Below, piece after piece: positions 17,105 to 25,490 of a stretch of DNA of 64,000 nucleotides. Below the pieces are notes generated by a model that was not told the DNA's origin, did not search any database, and saw nothing but the letters and a program-made list of their open reading frames with translations. Origin of the DNA: Bacillota bacterium (GTDB lineage Bacteria > Bacillota > Sulfobacillia > Sulfobacillales > Sulfobacillaceae). Where the stretch lies: the NCBI GenBank assembly GCA_021799435.1, contig JAJZAN010000004.1, positions 24,603 to 88,602 on the forward strand, in the 5' to 3' direction. Both the position numbers and the translations under genes were made by a program. Each line of letters opens with the position of its first letter. Position 1 is the stretch's first letter.

Positions 17105-18044
17105 GACGGCCGTATGCCCAGTTGAGGATGTTTTCCGCATCCTGATATTCCGGTGGGAATCCGTTCTGACCGTGCATAATGACGCCCAACACCGTCACGG
17201 GCTTACCGTTCACACGCCGCGTAGCCGCGAAGACCAGGTTGAATCCGGCCTCGGTGGTCCAGCCAGTCTTGACGCCGATGACTGTGGGATCCATGTACAA
17301 AAGGCCGTTTAGGTTGGTGACGATGGGGTTGTAGGGTAACGCCGTGCGTTTGGTGTGCACGATCTGCCGGAACAGAGGATCTTCCATGTCGAGACGGGCA
17401 ATGATAGCCAGGTCCCAAGCCGAACCGGACGACTGCGGTGAGAGACCATCGGGATCGCCGTAGCTGGTTTGGGCCATGCCCAGGATTTGGGCCGTGTGAT
17501 TCATTTTCTGGACGAAGGCGCCGACACCGCCGGCATCGGCCTCAGCCAGGGCGACGGCGGAATCATTGGCGGACCGCATCATCAAGGCATATAAGAGTTG
17601 ACGGACCGTGAAATGATTGCCGACTGCCATGCGGATATCGGACCCGCTAGTGCCCGCCGCGGCGGGCGAAATGGTGACCTGTTGGCTTAAGGGCAGCGAG
17701 TGCAGAATCAGGTAAATGGTCATCAGCTTGGTGGTTGATGCCAACGGTCCCTTCAAATGGGGGTTGTCCTGCCACATGAGCTGGCCCGTGGTGAGGTTCC
17801 ACAACACCCCGGAGTTCTCACCGATGGGAAACGGCAGTTTGTCGGCCGCGGTGACGGTCGGAAGAGTGACCGTGGCCGGTACCGGAAGCTTGGCAGGCGT
17901 GGCAAGAGCCAGGTGATGTTGCAGCAGTTTCACCTGTGCCTGGTGGTGAAAGCCGGTTGCCGCCAGCAAAATGACGATGACGAGCAACATCGCCCACGGT
18001 GTCCGTTGGCGTTTGGGAGCACGGGATTTGACAGCCGGCAGCAA
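17073..18044 (-). CDS. D-alanyl-D-alanine carboxypeptidase
   Basis: A 323-residue serine peptidase of peptidoglycan, with an N-terminal membrane anchor (residues ~17-32) after a basic cytoplasmic tail. Motifs are complete: S103-T-T-K106, S158-A-N160 (MMRSANDSAVAL) and VKTGWT. It lacks the C-terminal domain found in the neighbouring convergent homologue, so this is the shorter type. An ATG at 18044 with AAGGAAAG nearby is accepted. Its presence beside another family member suggests an old duplication followed by inversion. Confidence 0.9.
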   Translation of the reverse strand: MLPAVKSRAPKRQRTPWAMLLVIVILLAATGFHHQAQVKLLQHHLALATPAKLPVPATVTLPTVTAADKLPFPIGENSGVLWNLTTGQLMWQDNPHLKGPLASTTKLMTIYLILHSLPLSQQVTISPAAAGTSGSDIRMAVGNHFTVRQLLYALMMRSANDSAVALAEADAGGVGAFVQKMNHTAQILGMAQTSYGDPDGLSPQSSGSAWDLAIIARLDMEDPLFRQIVHTKRTALPYNPIVTNLNGLLYMDPTVIGVKTGWTTEAGFNLVFAATRRVNGKPVTVLGVIMHGQNGFPPEYQDAENILNWAYGRLKSGSTTPAK

Positions 18045-18143
18045 GGAAAGTCCCCCTTGAAGTAGTTCATGTCCTATACTAGCAAAGGTCTAGAGAACAT
18101 GGGCCGTCTCAAGGGACCAATTTCGGTGGGTAATTTCTGGGAT

Positions 18144-19016
18144 CTAACGGGGGGCTGGGCTGTGCGCCTCGGCCTCAATTTGAATGGTGACATGGTCGAT
18201 GTGGTGGGATTCCTTGAGGGACTGGCTGAGTTCTTCGATGACGCGCTGGCCTTCGCGGATGGTGTCGGTCTCCAACCGCACGTGGGCGGACAGGGCGTGA
18301 TAACCGGGCGCGAGAGACCAGACGTGGACGTGGTGCACATCGTGCACGGCCGGGTGCTGCAGCATGAGCGCCCGAACGTCTTCAGGACGCGCGCCTGCCG
18401 GAGCGGCTTCCATTAAGATAAGGAGACTGGGACGGCCCGCCGCCCAACTGGACCATAAGATGAAAAGGCCGACGGCGATGGCGGCCAGAGAGTCCCACTC
18501 CGGCCAGTGGGTCCAGCGAATAAGCAGGGCGGCGGCTAAGATGCCGACCGAGCTTAACGAATCCCCCAGCGCGTGCCAATACGCGGCCCGGCGATTGACA
18601 TCCGGATCGTGGTCAGCATGCAAAGTGCGGGTGACTGTCAGGTTCAGCACGAGCGTGACGACGGTCACCGCGATCATGATGGTGGAGTGGACGGGCTGAG
18701 GATGGGCTAAGCGAAACACGCCCGCGACAATCAGGGCTGCGGCCACACCGGCCAGGACCAACCCGTTGACAAAGGCCGCCAGAATTCCACTCCGTCCATA
18801 GCCGTAACTCAACTGTTCGGTGGGAGGATTCTGCCCTACCTTGGCAGCATATAGGGCCAACCCCAGTGAGCCTACGTCGGTAAACAAGTGGCCGGCGTTG
18901 GAAAGCAGGGACAAACTGCCCGAATAGAGGGCGCCTACCAACTGGATGAGAAAAACGAGGCCGCTCAACGCGAGAGCCCACACAAACTGGCGAACGGCTG
19001 CGTTCGAGGTCATCAT
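18144..19016 (-). CDS. Cation diffusion facilitator (CDF) metal efflux transporter
   Basis: A 290-residue proton-coupled exporter of divalent metals with six membrane segments. Segment II carries SNAGHLFTDVGSL and segment V HALGDSLSS, giving the H-x3-D/H-x3-D zinc site typical of CzcD/ZitB. The cytoplasmic C-terminal domain contains HDVHHVHVWSLAPG. The ATG at 19016 follows GGGGAGAAG. Upstream codons in frame would add residues without a site. The metal cannot be fixed from sequence, though Zn2+ is likely from the HxxxD pair. Confidence 0.9.
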   Translation of the reverse strand: MMTSNAAVRQFVWALALSGLVFLIQLVGALYSGSLSLLSNAGHLFTDVGSLGLALYAAKVGQNPPTEQLSYGYGRSGILAAFVNGLVLAGVAAALIVAGVFRLAHPQPVHSTIMIAVTVVTLVLNLTVTRTLHADHDPDVNRRAAYWHALGDSLSSVGILAAALLIRWTHWPEWDSLAAIAVGLFILWSSWAAGRPSLLILMEAAPAGARPEDVRALMLQHPAVHDVHHVHVWSLAPGYHALSAHVRLETDTIREGQRVIEELSQSLKESHHIDHVTIQIEAEAHSPAPR

Positions 19017-19147
19017 GCACCTTCTCCCCGAAGTTTTCCTTATTATAGCCACTTGAATCATGGCAGGTGGGTCGTGCAAACAGGCTTTGACCCCAGGACA
19101 AACATGGGCTATGATTCCTTCAGAAATCGAGAGATGGGGGTTGGACC

Positions 19148-19489
19148 TTGCAGCGCATTGAAAAGCCCTGGGGCTACGAACTGTGGTGGGCGGTGACGGA
19201 TAAGTATGTGGGCAAGCTCATTCACGTAAACCAAGGACACTCGCTCAGCCTGCAGTACCATGTGAAAAAGCATGAAAGTATGTTCCTCATTGATGGAGAG
19301 GCCGAACTTCTATTAGATGGTGAAATCCGTCCCTTTCATGCGGGTGAGTCAGTGGTGATTGCCCCGCCGACCCGGCATCGGCTCACAGCTGTGACCGACA
19401 TTGATGTCATCGAGGTATCAACTCCCGAACTGGATGATGTGGTGCGACTCGAAGACCGCTATGGCCGGGAAGGGACCTCCAATCCCTAA
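19148..19489 (+). CDS. Single-domain cupin, mannose-6-phosphate isomerase type II-like
   Basis: A 113-residue cupin starting EKPWGYELWWAVTDKYVGKLIHV, as in the isomerase domain of bifunctional mannose-1-phosphate guanylyltransferases. Metal residues are present: HSLSLQYHVKKHE and the second motif PPTRHRL. It could interconvert mannose and fructose phosphates, or be a sugar-binding cupin. A phosphohexomutase lies at 34250. The TTG at 19148 is preceded by GGGGG at suitable distance. A bidirectional terminator separates it from mrp. Confidence 0.75.
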   Translation: MQRIEKPWGYELWWAVTDKYVGKLIHVNQGHSLSLQYHVKKHESMFLIDGEAELLLDGEIRPFHAGESVVIAPPTRHRLTAVTDIDVIEVSTPELDDVVRLEDRYGREGTSNP

Positions 19490-19501
19490 TAAAGAAGAGA
19501 A

Positions 19502-19539
19502 GCGGCGGCCCTAGACATGGGCCGCCGCATCGATTTTTT
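19502..19539. terminator. Bidirectional terminator between cupin gene and mrp
   Basis: A 10-bp stem GCGGCGGCCC (19502-19511)/GGGCCGCCGC (19519-19528) is followed on the plus strand by six T at 19534-19539. On the minus strand it is followed by a T/C-rich run. Confidence 0.75.
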
Positions 19540-20644
19540 GTGCAATCTGCAAAAACACCTCGGATGCTTCTGAGTCAGGGGCGCTCAGCACAGCGGGCAT
19601 TCCGCGATCGCCGCCCTCGCGAACGGAGGACTCGAGTGGAACCTGCCCTAGGAGCGGCACTTCCAGTTCGCGGGAGAGTGCCTCGCCACCCCCGGTTCCG
19701 AACACCTCCATGCGCTGCCCACCGCCTAGAGGGATGTAGCTCATGTTCTCGATGACACCCAAAATCCGCTGCTGGGCGCGATGAGCAACATCAGCTGTGC
19801 GCATGGCGACTTCCCGGGCCAGAAGCTGCGGTGTGGTGACAATGATTAATGAAGCTTTCGGAAGCCGCGTGGCAACATCCAACGCCACATCTCCGGTGCC
19901 GGGAGGCAAGTCAATCAGCAAGTAGTCCAGTTCAGGCCAAGCCACGTCGGTGAAAAACTGTTGCATCATCTTGCCCAGCATGGGTCCGCGCCAGATAACC
20001 GCCTGATTTTCCTTGACAAACATGCCCATGGAGACGACGTGAATCCCATTGGCGTTCCACGGGACAATCTTTTGTTCAGCATTGGCTTGGGCAGGCTGTC
20101 TCGCGCCCAGCATGCGGCCTTGCGAATACCCGTAGATGTCCATATCCATAACACCGACACGGAATCCCAAGCGGTTCAAGGCCATGGCCAAGTTGGCGGT
20201 CACAGTGGATTTTCCTACGCCGCCCTTGCCGCTGGCGATTCCCAGCACCACGGTGGAACTGGTCTCCTCCAAAAGGGGTGACCAGGTGCCGCTCTGGGGA
20301 CCGGGAGGGGCGGGGGGGCTGTGAGGTTCGGCTCCTTCTTGGCCCTTGGCTTTTTGGCTTTGTTGAAAAGCGCGAGAAAATGCAGTGCGGCGTTCCTCAT
20401 CGTTCATCACGTCAAGATTGATGTGCACCGACTTCACACCAGGAAGCTTCATGACCGCGTCTTCCACGTCGCGCTCAATCTTTTGGTGCAAGGGACAGCC
20501 CTGAACCGTAAGGGCGACGTCCACATTGACAGCATCACCTTGAATGGTGATGTTGCGGACCATGTTCAGCGTAACAATGTCGTAATGCAATTCCGGATCG
20601 GTTACGGTACCCAGTGCACTGAGTACCATGCCGTGATTCACCAT
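19511..20644 (-). CDS. mrp: Mrp/ApbC-family FeS cluster carrier P-loop ATPase
   Basis: A cytosolic carrier that delivers FeS clusters to target proteins. Residues ~5-85 form a MIP18/DUF59 domain (VTDPELHYDIVTLNMVRNI, VQGCPLHQKIERDVE). A Gln/Pro-rich linker follows, then the deviant Walker A GIASGKGGVGKSTVTANLA, Walker B YLLIDLPPGTGD, and a C-terminal region. The CxxC cluster-binding pair of many Mrp proteins is not seen. It lies 22 nt downstream of a stand-alone MIP18/SufT gene, a common pairing. The formate dehydrogenase and MoaA are possible clients. Confidence 0.92.
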   Translation of the reverse strand: MVNHGMVLSALGTVTDPELHYDIVTLNMVRNITIQGDAVNVDVALTVQGCPLHQKIERDVEDAVMKLPGVKSVHINLDVMNDEERRTAFSRAFQQSQKAKGQEGAEPHSPPAPPGPQSGTWSPLLEETSSTVVLGIASGKGGVGKSTVTANLAMALNRLGFRVGVMDMDIYGYSQGRMLGARQPAQANAEQKIVPWNANGIHVVSMGMFVKENQAVIWRGPMLGKMMQQFFTDVAWPELDYLLIDLPPGTGDVALDVATRLPKASLIIVTTPQLLAREVAMRTADVAHRAQQRILGVIENMSYIPLGGGQRMEVFGTGGGEALSRELEVPLLGQVPLESSVREGGDRGMPAVLSAPDSEASEVFLQIAQKIDAAAHV

Positions 20645-20666
20645 CAGTGGTCACCTGCTTTTAAGT

Positions 20667-20966
20667 TTAGAATCCCAATAAACGCCGGCCTTCTTCGGTC
20701 AGCCGATCGGGAGTCCAAGGCGGATTCCAGACCATGGTGACGTGCACCTCTTTCACATCTGGCAAGGTCTCGATGGCCATCTCGGCAGCCCGGGCAATGG
20801 TGTCATGCATAGGGCATCCGGGGGCCGTGAGGGTCATGGATACATCCACGTCACCCTCGTCACCGATGTCGACATTGTAGATAAGTCCCAAGTCGACTAC
20901 GTTCACCCCGATTTCCGGGTCTTCGACCTCTTTCAACACCGTCAGTACCTGATCTTCGCTGGGCAT
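20667..20966 (-). CDS. SufT/MIP18-family iron-sulfur assembly protein
   Basis: A 99-residue DUF59 protein: VEDPEIGVNVVDLGLIYNVDI, then LTAPGCPMHDTIARAAE with the conserved cysteine, and the C-terminal MVWNPPWTPDRLTEEGRRLLGF, the hallmark of SufT/PaaD-like proteins. It helps mature FeS proteins. GGAAGGAGG precedes the ATG. It is first in a two-gene unit with mrp. The 240-nt gap upstream of it contains no recognisable gene. Confidence 0.9.
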   Translation of the reverse strand: MPSEDQVLTVLKEVEDPEIGVNVVDLGLIYNVDIGDEGDVDVSMTLTAPGCPMHDTIARAAEMAIETLPDVKEVHVTMVWNPPWTPDRLTEEGRRLLGF

Positions 20967-21207
20967 TGGGGGAACCTCCTTCCAACCAAATCTGACCGAA
21001 CTACTCAGTATTATACTGCGAAACTCAAAGAATTTCTGTAATAGGGTGCCATCTGCCTACTAAATTAGTCTTGGAGGGGGACACTAAGACGATAGCAATT
21101 TGAACCCGTGTTTCTTTCGTCAGCCAGTTCCGGGCTCTTGACTGAATCGGCATTCATCTTCCGTTATACAGCTTAGCGCACCTAGAGATAAATGGAGGAT
21201 GGCAGCG

Positions 21208-21597
21208 ATGCAGGAAAGTGGCAAAGTCAGCTTGGCCCAGTTGATGTGGTGGAGCGTGCGCCTGGCCTGGGCGCGCAACAAGGGCAGTCGGCGTCGGTTT
21301 CGACAACTGATTTGGGCGGGACTGGAATGGCGGTGGAAAATGTACGTGCCTGAGGTGGCTCCGGGTTCGGAAACAGCTGTGGTGCAGGCCGTGTGGCTTG
21401 GGGCGTCCTTAGCTGCGCGTTCCTTGGTACGCTACCCCTTGCTGCCGCCCAAACTCAAGACCCGACTCACGTGGCTGATGCGGTTGGTGGGGAAGAACAA
21501 CGGCAAGGCCCTGGTGTCCGCGTATTTGGCGTGGACTTGGCTTCGGGACGCGGCTCTGGCAGCGGCGGACGTACCGGACGGTCATCTAGGCAGTTGA
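21208..21597 (+). CDS. Hypothetical protein
   Basis: A 129-residue basic protein rich in Trp and Leu (LMWWSVRLAWARNKGSRR, LIWAGLEWRWKMYVPE). Three or four amphipathic or weakly membrane-seeking helices are likely, with no signal peptide. I do not recognise a family. GGAGG at 21194-21198 lies directly against ATG 21199, so ATG 21208 (spacing 9) is the better start. It faces the gene at 21605 across a 7-nt gap. Confidence 0.6.
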   Translation: MQESGKVSLAQLMWWSVRLAWARNKGSRRRFRQLIWAGLEWRWKMYVPEVAPGSETAVVQAVWLGASLAARSLVRYPLLPPKLKTRLTWLMRLVGKNNGKALVSAYLAWTWLRDAALAAADVPDGHLGS

Positions 21598-21604
21598 CGC
21601 AAGC

Positions 21605-22087
21605 TTAGCGGCGGTCTCGTCGGTAAAAACGCTGATTGCGCCACCAGAAATAGAGTGACGCGCCAATAAAGAGTGCGCCTACCACCACGCGCCCCACCAC
21701 ATTGGGCTTGGCTTTTCCGACCGGATACACCTCCGAAGCCAAGAGCGTGTGGCGCGCTCCGTAGACGTCAACGGTGAGACGTCCACGCTCGGGGACATCC
21801 CACGCTGTTTCATATTGATAGGAATTGAGGCGACGAAGCGCTGCACTGGCGTTGAGGCTCTTGCCGGTCTTGGTGACTAAGCGAAAGTCTGCTATGGTCG
21901 GGACGGTGTGGTGAGGGTGCGCAAAGGTTACCAGAAACAGGTCCCGTTGCGGGGCGCCGGGGGGATTGGGCAGGGCCTTCAGGTGTGCTGACTCAGCGCT
22001 GGCATAGGCAATGCCAGGACTTGCTGCCGCTAGGGCGGCGAGTCCGGCCCCGACGAACAGCATGCGCTTCCATAATCCCCTGGCCAT
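21605..22087 (-). CDS. Hypothetical secreted, C-terminally membrane-anchored protein
   Basis: 160 residues: a signal peptide (MARGLWKRMLFVGAGLAALAAASPGIAYAS), an extracellular beta-type domain of about 100 residues containing FLVTFAHPHHTVPTIADFRLVTKTGKS, and one C-terminal membrane helix (VVGRVVVGALFIGASLYFWW) with a basic cytoplasmic tail. This layout suggests a surface protein facing outward. No family is recognised. The ATG at 22087 begins the signal peptide. Longer readings add unrelated residues. Confidence 0.65.
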   Translation of the reverse strand: MARGLWKRMLFVGAGLAALAAASPGIAYASAESAHLKALPNPPGAPQRDLFLVTFAHPHHTVPTIADFRLVTKTGKSLNASAALRRLNSYQYETAWDVPERGRLTVDVYGARHTLLASEVYPVGKAKPNVVGRVVVGALFIGASLYFWWRNQRFYRRDRR

Positions 22088-22245
22088 CCGAATTTCGCCC
22101 CCGTTTGGTACACTTTGAACATTATACCCGAAACGGGGAGATTGTCTCGGTTTCGGCGCTGAATCCTGCCCTTGTCGGCGAAGTTGAAGTTCCATACCGG
22201 AGAAGTTACAATGTGTCCATGTTGTGAAAGGGAGGGCCTTGGTCG

Positions 22246-23118
22246 GTGAGGTATATCCGAGCCACCGCGGAGGATCAGGCGCGGATACAGGAATTTTTGT
22301 CCCAGTTTGTGGATGATTATCTGTCGAAAAACATCGATGTTTATATGTCCCGAGAAACCGGCGGGCTCTACCTTGCGATGGACGACCAAGAGCAGATTGC
22401 GGCTTTGGCCGTCATCGACTTGACTCGGCCCAAGGAAGCGCATTTAGGCGGTCTGCGAGTGCGGCCCGACCTGCAGAATGGACCGACCGCATCGGATTTC
22501 ATGGAATTTCAAGTGCAGGAATCGAAACGGTTGGGCGCCACCGTCATCCGGGCGCTGGTGGGACGCGGCAATGAGTTGTCGCAACAGGCTCTTCAGGAGA
22601 AGTTGGGCTTTCACGTCGTGGATGAGTGGGTTGTCGGGAGCATTCAGGGCTTTGTGGCCCCGGAGTATCCGGATGGCGGCGCCGGTCCCGCTTGGGCTGT
22701 AGACCGCGAACGGCTGCAAGCCTTCTTTAAGGAACACAGTGAGGATTTGTGGTCAGATCGCACGCATTGGCTTCCTCGGGCGTTGACCTTCGACGATGTG
22801 TGGCACGGCGTGGAGTTAGGCGCGGCAGCTATCGCGCCGCAAGACGCTGCGGAAAGCGTGGATACCCTGGTGCTGTTCGAAATTCACGAGGGGGACATGC
22901 ACGTCAAGTACTTGCGGTCGATGGGCCATCATTTGAAATCCTTGATTCAATACTTGTGGGTTGAGTGCCGCGCTTGGGGCGTTAATACCCTGCGCTTTGG
23001 GCTGCCCAGACAAGCGGCCGATAAGCTGGCGGAGGCGGCAGGAGTGCCGTTGGACCGTGAGTGGAACGGTGTGGTGCTGGAAATGCATGTGGGTTTGACC
23101 TCCACGACGATGGTCTGA
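22246..23118 (+). CDS. GNAT-like acetyltransferase, possibly two-domain
   Basis: A 290-residue protein. Residues 1-130 look like a GNAT fold: MRYIRATAEDQARIQEFLSQF, GLYLAMDDQEQIAALAVIDL, LGGLRVRPDLQ and a helix ending QQALQEKLGFHVVDEW. The C-terminal half (from ~145) may be a second, degenerate GNAT unit (DTLVLFEIHEGDMHVKYLRSM). The substrate is unknown. GTG at 22246 follows AAAGGGAGG. It heads a same-strand run into the glycosyltransferase cassette, with the next gene starting 2 nt after its stop. Confidence 0.65.
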   Translation: MRYIRATAEDQARIQEFLSQFVDDYLSKNIDVYMSRETGGLYLAMDDQEQIAALAVIDLTRPKEAHLGGLRVRPDLQNGPTASDFMEFQVQESKRLGATVIRALVGRGNELSQQALQEKLGFHVVDEWVVGSIQGFVAPEYPDGGAGPAWAVDRERLQAFFKEHSEDLWSDRTHWLPRALTFDDVWHGVELGAAAIAPQDAAESVDTLVLFEIHEGDMHVKYLRSMGHHLKSLIQYLWVECRAWGVNTLRFGLPRQAADKLAEAAGVPLDREWNGVVLEMHVGLTSTTMV

Positions 23119-23120
23119 CC

Positions 23121-24275
23121 ATGGCTTGGATCCGGCGCAGGTTAAAAGCCTGGTGGCCAGAGGGCAGAGCAGGTCGCCAGTTATGGCAGCATCTCCTGTT
23201 CAGCCGGCTGGCCCTTGTTTTGGTTGGGTGGATAGCCCTGGCGTTGTTGCCTTGGCAGTATTATTCGCCGACCTACGACACGACAAGCAACCCTTTGATT
23301 TTAATGTGGATCCGATGGGACGCCTTATGGTACACGGGCATCGCGGCCCACGGTTATTGGACCCAAGCGCTGGCCTTCTTTCCGCTGTACCCCATGCTGA
23401 TTGCCGTGGGGCATTTCTTGTTGCGCCTCCCAGTGGATGTCTCGGCCGTGGTGGTATCGAATGTGGCAATGGTACTGTTTGTGGTCACATTTTATCGTCT
23501 GGTTAGCGAATACTATGGAGGATTGACAGCGAGGCGTTCCGTATGGATGGCACTCATGTTTCCCACCGCCTTCTACATGTCGGCGGGGTACACCGAATCG
23601 TTATTTTTGTGGCTTACCAGCGCCGCCTTTCTGGCGTCGGCTAAGCGGCAGTTTTGGTGGGCGGGCGTCTACGGTCTATTCGCGACGTTGACGCGCAACG
23701 AAGGGTTATTTGTCGCCTTTCCGTTCCTCTGGGCATATTACCAAAAGCACGGATTCCGGTTGACACGCGATATTATTCCCATTTTTCTGATCCCGCTGGG
23801 CCTGGCCATTTTTATGGTCTATCAATGGCGGGACTTTGGGAACCCGTTGGGTTTCATGGCAGCTCAAAGTCTATGGGGACGGCACATCACCTGGCCTTGG
23901 AACGGAATTTTTATGGCGGTTGGGACAATCTGGAAAGGTGGTCCATTGCAACCTAACACTATTCTCAGTATGATAGACTTAGTCGCCGCATTGTCGTCCG
24001 GGGCGCTTTGGGTTTACAGTCTCAAACGGCGGTTTCCACCGGATTGGCTGGTATACTGGGGTGTGCTGTGGTTGATTGATGTGGCTGCACCGGCACCTCA
24101 GGGGCAGAGTCCGTTGCTGAGTATGTCACGACTGGTGCTGGCCCTATTTCCAAGCTTTGTAGCACTGGGCATACTAGCAAGGAATTCGGTGTGGCGGCGG
24201 ATGCTTCAATGGGTGTTGCCGTCGTTGCAGGTAGTGTTTTTCGTGATTTTCGCTACCTGGCATTGGATCGCCTAA
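23121..24275 (+). CDS. PIG-V-like polytopic mannosyltransferase
   Basis: A 384-residue membrane protein with about nine helices, resembling the PIG-V (PF04188-type) and GT39-like lipid-sugar-dependent transferases. The early loop MWIRWDALWYTGIAAHGY holds the catalytic-type aspartate (RWDALWY), and AFFPLYPMLIAVG follows. MFPTAFYMSAGYTESLFL is another family signature. It probably uses a polyprenyl-phosphate sugar on the outer face, which the DPM1-like enzyme of the next gene could supply. Start ATG 23121 lies just after the previous stop. Confidence 0.8.
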   Translation: MAWIRRRLKAWWPEGRAGRQLWQHLLFSRLALVLVGWIALALLPWQYYSPTYDTTSNPLILMWIRWDALWYTGIAAHGYWTQALAFFPLYPMLIAVGHFLLRLPVDVSAVVVSNVAMVLFVVTFYRLVSEYYGGLTARRSVWMALMFPTAFYMSAGYTESLFLWLTSAAFLASAKRQFWWAGVYGLFATLTRNEGLFVAFPFLWAYYQKHGFRLTRDIIPIFLIPLGLAIFMVYQWRDFGNPLGFMAAQSLWGRHITWPWNGIFMAVGTIWKGGPLQPNTILSMIDLVAALSSGALWVYSLKRRFPPDWLVYWGVLWLIDVAAPAPQGQSPLLSMSRLVLALFPSFVALGILARNSVWRRMLQWVLPSLQVVFFVIFATWHWIA

Positions 24276-24299
24276 CCTGTGAAGGAGGCTCGTCAACTC

Positions 24300-25049
24300 G
24301 TGCAGGCCTTAGTGATACTGCCAACATATAACGAAATCGGGAACCTGGGAAACATGGTCGAGGCCATTTTGTCGCAGGGCTCCAACTTTGACGTCTTGGT
24401 GATAGATGACGGTTCACCGGATGGCACCGGGCTATTGGCCGACCACCTCAAAGAGGTGCACGGGGGCCGGGTGGAAGTGATCCATCGGCAAGGCAAATTA
24501 GGTTTGGCAACCGCTTACCTGGCGGGATTTCGCTATGGGTTGCAGCGGGGATATGAGTATGTGTTCGAAATGGATGCAGATTTCTCTCACAACCCAGCTT
24601 ACCTGCCGCAGTTTTTGGAGACGCTGCAGACGCAAGGGGCCGATTTGGTGTTGGGCTCCCGTTACGTCAGTGGCGGCGGCGCGACCCGTTGGCCATGGTA
24701 CCGCAAGGTGATTTCCCGCGGCGGATCGTTGTACGCGTCCCGCATGCTGGGGGTTGACCTTCGCGATTTGACAGGTGGATTTAAGTGTTTCCGACGATCG
24801 GTGTTGGAGACGATTAACCTGGAGTCCATTCAGTCCAGCGGCTACGGCTTCCAGATTGAGATGACGTATCGCGCGGTTGAATCGGGATTCAAGGTGGTCG
24901 AAATGCCGATTGTGTTTGAGGAACGGCGCGAGGGTCAAAGCAAAATGTCGCCCGCCATTTTTTTGGAGGCCTTTTGGATGGTGGCCAAGATGCGCGCCGA
25001 GCATGTGGCCAAGGGCGCGGATGCCCAACCGGAGCGGCTTCGCCCTTAA
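24300..25049 (+). CDS. DPM1-like polyprenyl-phosphate sugar transferase (GT2)
   Basis: Transfers a sugar, probably mannose, from a nucleotide donor to polyprenyl phosphate on the inner membrane face. The 249 residues begin MQALVILPTYNEIGNLGNMVEAIL. DVLVIDDGSPDGTG is the nucleotide site, FEMDADFSHNPAYLPQ the metal-binding D-x-D, and SRYVSGGGATRWPWYRKVISR completes the DPM1 pattern. GTG at 24300 is chosen because GAAGGAGG lies upstream. An earlier GTG (24279) would contain that site. GtrA is encoded immediately after, as in many flippase-linked cassettes. Confidence 0.88.
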   Translation: MQALVILPTYNEIGNLGNMVEAILSQGSNFDVLVIDDGSPDGTGLLADHLKEVHGGRVEVIHRQGKLGLATAYLAGFRYGLQRGYEYVFEMDADFSHNPAYLPQFLETLQTQGADLVLGSRYVSGGGATRWPWYRKVISRGGSLYASRMLGVDLRDLTGGFKCFRRSVLETINLESIQSSGYGFQIEMTYRAVESGFKVVEMPIVFEERREGQSKMSPAIFLEAFWMVAKMRAEHVAKGADAQPERLRP

Positions 25050-25490
25050 ATGATTACACGCCTGATTAAGTACGGTTTGGTAGGAGCCAGCGGTGTTCTT
25101 GTCAACCTCGTGGTGTTGACCATTGCAGACCGACTCCTGCCGCATTTTCCGACCATCAGCTACCTATTTGCCGTGGAAGCCTCCATTATCTCCAACTACC
25201 TCTTGAATGCCCGCTTCACCTTTCACCAGTCGCTCTCCTGGAAAGGGCTGGGGCAATATGACTTGGTGTCTGCGGCCGGGGCTATCATCCAAACGGGCAT
25301 CTACCGCTATCTGCTGACATGGCATTGGAGCCATGTGCCGGCGGACTTAGTGGCCATTCCTTTCGGAACCGGATTCGGGTTCCTGTTCTCATCGATTTGG
25401 GTGTTCAAAAAACGGGAGGTCGTGTATGAGCCAGACTCCCAGCGACCAGCTGTCGATCCCCACCCGCAAGGTACTGAAGGTCATCGCTGA
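25050..25490 (+). CDS. GtrA-family membrane protein
   Basis: A 146-residue protein with four predicted membrane helices (LIKYGLVGASGVLVNLVVLTIAD, ISYLFAVEASIISNYLLNARFTF, a third near 75-95, and IPFGTGFGFLFSSIWVFKK), the GtrA layout. GtrA proteins are thought to help translocate polyprenyl-linked sugars. The ATG follows the previous stop directly. Its last 22 residues overlap the start of the next gene in another frame, an unusually long overlap, and that tail is not conserved in type. Confidence 0.85.
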   Translation: MITRLIKYGLVGASGVLVNLVVLTIADRLLPHFPTISYLFAVEASIISNYLLNARFTFHQSLSWKGLGQYDLVSAAGAIIQTGIYRYLLTWHWSHVPADLVAIPFGTGFGFLFSSIWVFKKREVVYEPDSQRPAVDPHPQGTEGHR

